Origin: Atopsyche davidsoni
Lineage: Eukaryota > Arthropoda > Insecta > Trichoptera > Hydrobiosidae
Assembly: GCA_022113835.1 (NCBI GenBank)
Contig: JAILWY010000002.1
Span: 10,456,501 to 10,520,500, forward strand
Direction: 5' to 3'
Length of the DNA: 64,000 nt
Shown: piece by piece, positions 45,319 to 64,000 of the stretch
How positions within the stretch are numbered: position 1 is the stretch's first letter
Layout: each line of letters starts with the position of its first letter
Notes under the pieces: model-generated
What the model saw: the letters and a program-made list of their open reading frames with translations, nothing else
What the model was told of the DNA's origin: nothing
Database searches by the model: none
Position numbers and translations under genes: made by a program

Positions 45319-47829
45319 ATAAAAAATATATGTTTTTGTATCTTTAAACTGGAGAGCCTAAAATAATTAAATTTCATTTCTGTGGTACAATTTTTAAGAC
45401 ATACGAGAAACAGAAATATGTATAAATTAGTGAAGAGAGACAAGTGGGGTTCCAGAGATTGAAACCTTCGGTGTGTTGGAAGCATCCTTCCTTTTATATA
45501 AAAATATTGCTCACTCTCAAACTTATCTAAGAGGTTATAAAATCATTTATAACTATTGCAATTTCTAGAGAATCATAAATGAGAAAGATAAAGATAAAAT
45601 ATATATATATAAATAAAATATAGCTGTAAGTTGGTGTATTAAAAATTTATACAATATATAAGGTACCCCATAACAGGATTTAGTAATGTTCACAGCCGTA
45701 TTGCTTTCATCTTCTTGTTTTTCTTCTACATTCCTTGTGATGACTCTCGATAAGGGAGTCGATGAAAGATGAAAACAAAGGAATATAAAATCCTGAAAAC
45801 CATTATATGATAACCCTACATAAATTAGGTCTCCCTTCGGTTACTGCTCTCACTGGCAATTATCATTAATATGTACCAACTTTTTCGGTGCTGTCACACT
45901 TGCTGGCGCACACAAATTGGCTGGAAAACGAGAGTGGGGAAAAGAATATTGCTTAAAAATGAAAGTTTGTGTGAACTCGATTAAGGACAGGTGAGAAGCT
46001 CGTGTGAGTTGGCACTGAGTGACATCTTTTGCAAAACAAATATTTGTGCTGTAATTTTTAATAATATTGTTATAGGATAATTTCTGTTATCTGTTATTTA
46101 TAGTTTCTTCGAGAGATCTTGTATATACAAGAATCGTGGTTAAATTTTATCTTTTGAATATTATCATGTTTTACACGTTCATTCCATAAACTTTTAATAA
46201 TTTATTAATCTGCGCTCTGCGGCCAGTACTGCCGTTCGCTTTATTATCCAATGCCTAGGATTTATTATTTTTGTAATGGAATTTAAAACTAAACCCTAAA
46301 ATGTTGATATAATCTATGTGAAGTAGGTACTTAAAGATATTTTTTATAGTCATAATTAATATTTATATAGGCACACCTATATATATTTTAATAAATAATT
46401 CAAGTGATTATTAGAAAAATGTATAATTAAGCAGGAATATTTTTTTGTCTAGAAAGTATTAATAGATATTGTTGCTTTATTTTTGTTTAGAATAACTAAT
46501 GGCACAAATTATTTTAAGGAAATGGTTTAACAACTTATCACGAAGTATTCTGCCTTTATAAGTAAAAATGCAATAAAAAATATTTATGTATCGGAATTTT
46601 TGAATATACGTTTTTATCCAGATTTATTGCGAATATAAATAATATAGAAAGCATAATCAGGAACAAAATCACAATACATATGAAACAATTCTATGGAAAA
46701 TTAAGTCTGAAATGCAGATTATTTTTATAAAATTGGTGTATTTTTACTTGTGGTGGCAGTATAGATGCAATAATAATTCTTAAATTGTGGTAATTGAGAT
46801 TGTAAAATAAAAAGTGCCTCTTCTACTATATTTCTTCTCTTTGTAATTTTTTAAGGAAGCCTGTTATACAACAGCCTCCTAATTCATAAAACCAGAGGAA
46901 AGATACGAGCGACGCCTCATGTAAGGCCTTCTTTCATAAAGGCTTGATTGACTCGCTAAGCAATTTATATGAACATTATCAATTTTGCTAACTGTTAATT
47001 ATTCTACCAGTCTGAAGGTTTTTATTGATATTAATAAAACATGCATTTTTTCATTCAAAACGAGTGCCCATTTGATATGGAAACTGTAACAGTAGACTGA
47101 GAGTGTCTGTTTTAATTTCCAAAAGGAAATATTTAAGCCTACCTGGTAACCATTTATTTTTGACCACTCTGGGTTTCGGTAGACGTGGCCTTGGCTATAT
47201 CCTCTTTAATATGTTAAAATATCCTTCGTCAACTGATCAACAGAGAAAGATGTCAGGTCTTGTACATGTTATTTTTATATTTACAATCCTCTCATGAATA
47301 CAATACAATGGTGTGCCAATAGCAATAAAATATTATCAAAAATGTAAAATCTCCTATACACAACTCCCTACATTCTTACTTATATAGATAAAAATTAAAT
47401 TAGTGGTGGTTGTATTAAATAAAATATATTGTAATAGATACAAAGTTGATTTATTATTTATTAAGATTCTTTTTATTGTGTGTATACGTTTAATTCTTGA
47501 AGTTGTATCATTATTATTGTATATAAAATGTATATTTTTAGAAATAAAGTTATTTCAAATATTCACGTATTTTGGAAACCGTTACCTTCAATACTCCCAA
47601 GATAAACAAAATACAAAATTATGAGAAAAATCATGAATTATTTTATTATAAATCGTTTTATCTTATTATTTACAGAACAGAGTGATTTTCATCAAAATCT
47701 TCACTGAATTTTCTAGAGTGGTAAACTTTAAATAATAATACAGATTAACTCTATGAACAAAAATCAAAACCACCAATATTTTCACGTATGTAGATTTAAC
47801 ATAATGTAAGTATTCACAGAACTTGTAAC
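45319..47829. other. 3' flank between CHP1 and Sec23, convergent
   Basis: AT-rich DNA with no supported gene. CHP1 polyadenylation signals are possible at ~45317 and ~46572. A minus-strand AATAAA for Sec23 (TTTATT on the plus strand) is at ~47641, giving a Sec23 3' UTR of about 190 nt. Short frames of 60-80 codons here have no protein-like features. Confidence 0.5.
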
Positions 47830-57000
<9,171 letters not shown>

Positions 57001-57660
57001 CTATTCACTTTAAGATTTCCCAAACTATCCGGGACCGAATCAAAAAGAGAGCTGTCATACGGGCCACGTCATGTGGGGAATAAATATACCCTTTTGAATG
57101 CCAACACTGATATTTATTTAATATATAAAAAAAAAACATTATGCATAGTTTATCGCCATTTAAAGTAGAAATCATTAAAAATAAAATAAAATTTCATCAA
57201 ATATTTAAATGTTTCAAAATCATTTTCAATTTATTGTTATTCGAAGTCGGAAATTTTTTATTTAGAGTTAAATAAAAAAAATATATTTTTTACGTTTCAT
57301 ACATACTTATAAATTTTTAAATAATATTTTAATAGTTAATGTCTAATATGCTTATTTTATAGCGGCATTTAAATCTGTATATATAAAATCAAGAATGTTT
57401 GCAATTTCAATATACATGTCCATTTGAACGGTTTTTGCTGTTCAGTTACTGATTTAGTATAACTTCAAGTAAAAGATTTGTAAAAAATCAAGAGCTTATT
57501 GGTAAAATAAGTTGTATTTTACACAATAAAAGTTAATTTAGTTGAATTTTCTTTCATATCCGTATGCTGAATGAAAGAGTACATTTTGACAGGGCTGCGT
57601 TCAAGTTGGAAGACAGGAAGTTTACAGCAGCACGCGCGACTGCGCACTGGCCAGATGTGT
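57001..57660. other. Intergenic, Sec23 promoter side
   Basis: The minus strand carries TGACGTGG at 57071-57064, the CrebA/XBP1-type site. 57100-57560 is very AT-rich with no gene. 57590-57700 is a small GC-richer patch with GCACGCGCGACTGCGC, the likely promoter of the MTA1-like gene. Confidence 0.5.
57064..57071 (-). promoter_or_regulatory. CrebA/XBP1-type site upstream of Sec23
   Basis: TGACGTGG on the minus strand lies about 150 bp upstream of the leader-exon donor. CrebA in flies and CREB3L/XBP1 factors in mammals use this core to drive COPII genes including Sec23, so the position fits. It is also part of the short palindrome CCAC-GTCAT-GTGG. Confidence 0.5.
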
Positions 57661-57810
57661 AGTGTGAAAGAAAATGGCGATTAACGAAAGGCGTCTAGAG
57701 TTAACTTAGTGAAAAACATTTATTACGGCTCAATTACGTAGTGTTTTAATTGTTATTTGTATCAAATGTAGAATAATAAAGGTGTGTGTTTTTAGTGATT
57801 GTGTACAAAA

Positions 57811-57838
57811 ATGACTGCAAATATGTATCGGGTCGGAG
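57811..57838 (+). CDS. MTA1-like: MTA1-like (NuRD subunit), first coding exon
   Basis: ATG at 57811 encodes MTANMYRVG plus one base, then the donor GAG|GTGAGA. This nonapeptide matches the very start of metastasis-associated proteins (M-x-ANMYRVGDYV...), where the next codon is GAT and the BAH domain follows, so phase 1 is exactly right. MTA proteins scaffold HDAC1/2 in the nuclear NuRD repressor complex. The short upstream frame MAINERRLELT (57673-57708) is a possible uORF. Only 28 coding bases are in the window; the identification rests on the exact word, the phase and the initiator context. Confidence 0.72.
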
Positions 57839-60800
57839 GTGAGAAATGATAATTGGTTATTTTTATTGTAGCTTCGCCGGTTCACCGCAAGCAACTTAGC
57901 GGTGCTTTGCTTTGATTGTCGTACCTTCATTAATTATACCATTTAATTAGTGCGTTCGCGTCTCAATTCGGTTATTATCCTTCGATTGTATTAAAAAATA
58001 TCTCCAAATGCGATAAATGCCCGGTCTTAACCTCAATACTAGATTTTGTTTTGGTCGAATTGGTAATTTTGCCAAAATTCAGACAAATAGGCATTACTAT
58101 TCGTGTCTACGTAGTGGTATATAGGCACGTATATATGCATTAATTCGATCGAGTAAAGCAAACAGAGGCTGAGTGTTATCCGTTCGATGGCAAAGGAAAC
58201 CGAATGATGTGACATTCGGTTATATTTTGAGTTCTCGTATAGGTTATATTTTTCTTGAGGCAGTTGTCAAACATGCTGAATTTTTATGGAAGCTTGGTAA
58301 TTATCGGTCAATTGTAACTCGAGGTTCAACTTCTGGCACGGCCTGATGACTCTGGGAGTTCCACAAATGTATTATAATGCATTAAAACTTAAATATATTA
58401 CCGTTGACCGCGTATTAGCATGGATTTTCTTTTTACTAACAAACAGTCTGCTGCACTTGATGTCAAATATTTGAGGTTAAGCATTTTATTAGTTCTTTTT
58501 ACATTATACGTAATTATGTTAACTATAAATTAGGTAAAATAATATAAACGAAAAACAATATATGTGTGCTTGCTATGAAGAATTTTGTTGTTGATATTTA
58601 CATATAAACAATCTTGAGTAATTCAATCTATCCAACGCGATGATTAATAATTGCTTTAAACACAATGATGTATATTTATTAACATAACTTCAGTTATTAA
58701 AATTCATTAAGTTAGTTAAAAATAATGAAATTTTATATTTTTACAAAGCCATATTAATTTATAATTTGCATGAATCTAAAATAAGTTGTAGAATGTAAGT
58801 TACCTTAAAGTATAAAATTTGAAATCAATAATTGTTTAAAACATCTAAGTTTATGGCTTTTTTAAACTTTTTTTTTTAACTATGTTCGCTTCAATAACCT
58901 AGGTTCCCTGTCGGCACTGTGTATTATTCGTTTAGGTTAAATGCTTCATTATTTTTTCTCACAAAATTTAATTTAAAACATTTGTTTGTATTCATTATTA
59001 AATATATCTTTTTAGTATTTTTTACAGACAAAAACTTTTAAGTTTTGATATTCATAGTTATATACATATTACATTCCATTACTTGGAAACACCATATAAA
59101 TAGAAATCACTGCGATGTTGCCGTTTTAGTATTTGAAAATATATAGCATCTACTCGCTTCTGCTCGTTGGGTCTGAAGATTCATTTTATATTCCAGTATC
59201 CAGTGGTAATTAGACAAAAATTAATACAATAATACTCATAAAATCTGTATCTAAAATGAGCATAGTATGTAGATTTATTTATTTGTATCTTGATGATAAA
59301 TGCCTGTCAAGAACTTTTAGCGCATTCTGAAAACCTTGGTGTAATGACATCCAAAAGATAAACCAATTTACTAACATGTGTAAAATCATGCAGATTAAAA
59401 ATATTTATATATAAATATAGTCCAAACATTTTGATGAAAATTAAAACAAAACTTTGGTCTTTTATGTAATTATTTTTAACGTTTGAGTAAAAGTCGCCGG
59501 TTTTGGGCTATTGAATGGTAAATGTTCACAAATAAATTGTATTGAAAATTGGCATGGTAGACTACTAGCTTTATAAGTTTTGTTACCTGTGAAGTTGATT
59601 TCCCTCCACTTTGTTGATTAAACATTTCTGGTGAACATTCTTCTACTGAGAAGCATTTCAACACGTAACTCATTTGCCCACTGTCACAATATCTGGCTTA
59701 ATGCTAATGCCTTGATTTAATTTTCCTGTCCGATAATTATTTATTTTGAATTCACCAAATCTAAACAATTTTTTTTTTACAATATATTTTTGTCATTGTC
59801 ACAAATGTTATCAAATATTTATAAGCTATTTATTATATCGGATGTATGAATTTTTATCCATATTTTAATTACTTTTGTTTCCATTTTTGTTTTTATTGGA
59901 AAACAATATTAACATCAATTTTTATTTAGACTTATCTGTACTGAATTATCTTGTTCATTGTTGAATGTTTGCCTTCAGAGTTGCAATTTTCTGTGACATG
60001 GTGATATGACACTTGCAGGCATTGGTATGCTGAGCTTGTGATAAAATACTTAATGTGTGTGAAGTACAGGATGTCAATGTAATTTTCTGTGGAAATGTGC
60101 TGCATTTACTGACTTGTCATACCTGTACTGTTACTTTTTTTTTCACCAGTTGTTAAACAGTTATATGTAACTTTTGAAGTCTATTTTTATCTAAACTATT
60201 TTATGAAATGTATTGTTTAGCTGCCACCATTCTAAAAAGTGTGATGTCTGGGTTTTTGTTTTTACTGTTGAAGTCTTTATTGTAAATTTCATTGTAAATG
60301 GCAACATTTATAGAACTAGTTTTATTTAAATCATTTTTAACTTCTTATTTTTAAACGTTGATTTCTTATTCAGATCAAACTGTTGACATATATAGACTGA
60401 CTTATTTGATATAGTTGATAAACAATTACGGATTTGAATCAAGAATAAGATATAAAACCTTTGACTATATATTTTAGAATGTATGGTATATCAACACATA
60501 TCAATTACTTAAAAATATCATGTATGTAGACACTCACAAGCACACCAAGATTATGACTAGGTTTATTGAATTAAAATTATCATTATATGGAATACTTGTG
60601 TTCAATTATTCAGTAGATAAATGACAACAAAAAAAATTATATGTGGTCAAAATGGTCATTCACACAGAGACTAGGCTTATCCCAAACATTGAATCGATTA
60701 ATTTTAATTCATTCATGTAAAAATAAAGTTTTCTTTCCCTAGTCCATTCATCAGGAGTTCTTGTCATGTTCAACTATTTGTTAAATATAAACAACAGAAT

Positions 60801-62874
60801 AGCTGAATATAACAGAGGTGTCTCCTCATTCAAGACAGATATTGAAATATTTCACTGTGGTAAATTATTTTTAAAACATCAATTACTCAATAAAGTTTTA
60901 TTTATTATTTTTTTAAATGTCACAATTGGCACGCAGTCCTATTTGGTTCTTCCTTTTTTCTTTGTTATTATTTTGGTTTTGTTTCAGCTTGAATATTTTT
61001 GACAATTATTCAATACGCAGTAACAAGTAAACAAAACATAAATTCACACGGCACAATATGCACGCGTCACTTCACATATCTGTAATTTATTTTATAAACT
61101 CATTTTAATTATCAAATAAATTATTTATTACGTTAAATTTTAGATTTTCAAATTGTTGGATGATACAATATTTTAGTTATTTTACAACTATTTTTTTTCT
61201 CACTTAAGTTCGTTTGGATTTTATTTATACATTTTGACTTTAAATAATATCTTATCAGATGATCTTTGAAAGCTGCTCATTTATCAAGGCGAAGTCCCTG
61301 ACAAAATCTTTTAAACCGATTAGTTAAAGCTGAAAATATTTAGATATCTGTGCCAACTGTGTTTTTATTAAACAATATTATACCTGTTCATCACGAGCAT
61401 CGCTCTGCCTCGCCTCGCGGAGTGGCCCGCCACCCCGCGCCACCTCAAATCCTCGATATATTATTTAATTTAAACATTACTCTCATTTTCCATATAAATT
61501 CTGTCGTACATACAACTACTAAGCATATATATGTCAACAAATAAATTTTAGAAAACATTTGTGGTTTTTTTTTTCTGTATGAATATTTTACTATAAGAAA
61601 TATTCTCATCTGCATTTTCCTCTCATCCGTCCAAAACGTGTCTACGTTTGAATGACAACGCTTAGCGTATCATTGGGCACAGTTAAATATTTTAAAAGTA
61701 CGTTACGAATGGCATCAAACCTCATTTCTTTTGTGCGACTACTACTCCACAACTGAACTCAAACCACAACATATTTAATGTATTATTCGCGATACGCGTT
61801 GTCGTCGGAGACCGTTGTCGTGAATATGAGATTTATTCTACAATAGGAAGGTATGTCTCCCATTCTACGCGATATGATATCGAGCAATTGAAAGGTCGCC
61901 CCTCGGTCTTCCCGGGCGGCCGGTGCATTGATTCGCGGCACTTCGCTGAGTGATTATTGTTGAATTTCGCCTTCTGGCAGACGGCCACCTCTCGCCGGTT
62001 GTCCAGCCCGCCGAGTGTCCACAGCTCGCGCAGACTCCCGAAGCGCCTCGTCATCCTCCATGAGTCAAAATTCTAGTGTTAATTAATAATTTCAATGGCG
62101 TTAACCTATTTCTCGGTTTGTCGCCATATCATCTGTGAAAAGCGACCACCTCTGTCTAGGGGTTGGCACATCACCGGTCCGCTCGAATTTCAGGTTACGC
62201 GATTAAAAGTGTGTTTCAAAGAGAAGGAGAATCCTTCGCTTTCTGGGATTTATTTTCTCGGTGTAAATCGAAATCAGCCATGATAAATATTTAACTACCC
62301 GCATACCGCCGACATCCCTCGTGTCTATAGAATCGACTTGAAAGCATATCCCAACAACCGGCCGATGTTAATTATTTTTCTCGCATACAAAGCACCTTCA
62401 GTACACAGCCGCACGCTCAGCTTTAAAGTCTACCGCACGCCACTGTTGACATCCATGTCATTATTTATTTTGAGATCGTCGCCCGTGCGGTGTCGTTATT
62501 TTCGATACGGCGTCAATTTCACTCGTTTTTGAATGCACTACAAGATCAGCGCGCGGACTTTCAGAGTGCCGAATAATTCCGACGATTGAGAAACAGCACT
62601 TTGCGCAACGATCCTATGTGTAAATTCACGTACCGTATCTACCGACAGACTTTTTTTTACCGGTTTTGTCAGCGCGTTCTCCCGCGGAGCGGCGCATCGA
62701 AAGTTCTTCCGTTTATGCAGTCGAGCTCGATTATTCTTGAAAATATTTATAGTGACCGATTCATTAGCATATCTCGCCACGGCACCGGTAGGACGCCTCC
62801 GATCTGGGTATATATTTTTTGACCACAAAACGCCGCTCACATCGAGCCTGAAATGACAGATCAGCTATTCACGC

Positions 62875-63762
62875 GTGCTAGTTGTATTCACTAAACTCTG
62901 GCACGAGTCGATCGATCGACAGGGAACCGGGCGCAATACGGCAAGACTGATTGCGGTCTCGCCGGATATCGTATCTGTAAATTTAAATGCGGCTCAAACG
63001 AGTACAATACAAATCGCTCCGCAGTCTGGACCCGAAGCAGAAGGACTGTCGTTTCAAAAGCGGCGGTACCCAACGGCTCGGGCGTATTCGGACTCGCAAT
63101 TATCTGTCCTCGGTTATCACAGTGGACGACTATTGTACTCGGATCTTCCAAACATCGCTATTGTCGAGATGATTTCCATTTTACGTCCTCGATACTTATG
63201 CAATCGAGTGATCTGTAAGGCCGGAACCATCGGTAGCAAATTGATGTTTTGGCGGCATATTGTGTCGCAGCGGTATTATTCGTCCTCGCTTGCATTCCAT
63301 GTTTACGCGCGAGAACTTCAATGCCTCGAGAAATTAAAACGCGTTCATCGGTCGAAGTCGTCTCGGCTCGGCCCGCCGCGTGTCGCAGTACGGCGAGCGG
63401 ACGTCGCGCCGGAAGAAAGACGAAAAGTAAATAAAATGCCCGCCCCGCGGTGTCGTTCCGGGCCGCGGGGCGCGCGAGCGGGGCCCTCCCGAGTGAGTGG
63501 CTCCGAGCCGCCAGCCACGCCAGCCTGCCCCTGCCTCCCCTGCCCCTGCCTCCCCTGCCTCCTGCCTCCCCTGCCGGGCACTCGAACACGGCGCCTCCCG
63601 CCCGAACGTCGCATCCGACATTTTTGTGCAAATTTCACTTCTATCGGGATTCAGCCCATCTTCAGCATTTTAAAACTAATTGTTTTTTTTTTAAATCGAT
63701 CTTCACTTTGGGTATTTTGCAAAATGTTAGAAGATCTATTAATTATATTAATATATATTTAA
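62875..63762 (+). other. Long uninterrupted frame, not called a gene
   Basis: A 295-codon plus-strand frame opens with GTG rather than ATG. The first half has a balanced composition (VSPDIVSVNLNAAQTSTIQI) and the second becomes Arg/Pro/Cys low complexity over the GC island. No domain is recognised, and there are competing frames on the other strand. I treat it as chance unless transcript data say otherwise. Confidence 0.2.
63524..63575 (+). repeat. (CCTGCCCCTGCCTCC)-type minisatellite
   Basis: A pyrimidine-rich tandem of CTGCCCCTGCCTCCC units, shrinking to CCTGCCTCC at the end. It gives the Cys/Pro/Leu repeat in the overlapping frame. Confidence 0.8.
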
Positions 63763-64000
63763 AAAAAAAAAAAAAATTTGATTCAAAATGAATATATATT
63801 GCCAGCGTATTTCTCAAAACTTATTTTTGTGTAGATTGTCAATACGATTGTTCAAGAGCAAACGCGCGAACTTAAAATAATTCTCAATGCGACCCGACCG
63901 ATACGTGATTGATTATAAGTAAAGCGTCACGTACGAGCACATCCAATGAAGAAAGTAGCTCATTAAAAAATCACCCATCCACAGAAAATGTACCCGCGCA

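Larger units (their letters stand above)
57839..64000 (+). other. Likely MTA1-like intron 1
   Basis: I looked for an acceptor followed by ATTA(C/T)GTNTA(C/T)TT and found none, so exon 2 should lie beyond the window. 57839-61370 is AT-rich and featureless. GC islands return at ~61385-61450, ~61880-62060 and ~63330-63650. Large T-rich first introns with GC islands could hold enhancers or a second promoter. Confidence 0.45.

Noticed and set aside
61833..62054. Minus-strand 73-codon frame starting MTRRFGSLRELWTLGG
   Set aside because: The ATG frame looks protein-like at first, but it coincides with a CpG island, has no recognised motif, no splice borders and no neighbouring exons.

Overview
The window is nuclear DNA of an insect, probably a holometabolous one and quite possibly a moth or butterfly. 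The evidence is spliced genes with GT-AG introns, a pipsqueak-domain gene of the insect distal antenna type, piggyBac-, pogo- and mariner-type DNA transposon remnants, and a LINE-type tail with a CATACA-rich end of a kind common in Lepidoptera. The order is an inference; no rRNA, mitochondrial or host marker settles it. Nothing prokaryotic, no CRISPR array and no clear tRNA or rRNA was seen.

Region 1 (1 to about 25.7 kb) has no protein gene I can support. It is a patchwork of AT-rich DNA, transposon debris and short, very GC-rich CpG islands every 1-2 kb. Recognisable pieces are two abutting pogo/Tigger-like MITEs, a family of fold-back elements, a degenerate ~180-bp tandem array, a well-ordered ~205-bp dimeric satellite (4.94-6.23 kb), two 5'-truncated copies of one LINE, and an internally deleted mariner bounded by TA microsatellites.

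Region 2 (25.7-38.2 kb) is the distal antenna (dan) gene on the + strand: a GC-rich promoter, a small first coding exon at 26051-26103, a ~10.35-kb intron full of CpG islands and candidate enhancers, and one large exon at 36454-38152 carrying the pipsqueak DNA-binding domain. The base composition changes abruptly at this exon.

Region 3 (38.2-57.1 kb) is compact and AT-rich with ordinary housekeeping genes. A DRC7/lost-boys-like gene on the - strand has two clear 5' exons (40036-41305) and doubtful ones after that. It is head to head with a CHP1-type EF-hand gene on the + strand (four exons, 41953-44883, 189 aa). Convergent to CHP1 is a complete Sec23 gene on the - strand (twelve coding exons, 47830-56795, 770 aa).

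Region 4 (57.6-64 kb) starts with the first coding exon of an MTA1-like (NuRD subunit) gene at 57811-57838. Its second exon is not in the window, so the rest is read as first intron. GC islands return from about 61.4 kb.

The genes do not form a pathway: dan is a developmental transcription factor, CHP1 a calcium sensor, Sec23 a COPII coat GAP, DRC7 an axonemal dynein regulator and MTA1-like a chromatin repressor. The points most worth a second look are the CpG-island archipelago confined to the dan flank and intron, the possibly decaying DRC7 gene antisense to the dan 3' flank, exon-like patches in the last Sec23 intron, and a two-codon upstream ORF just before the Sec23 start.
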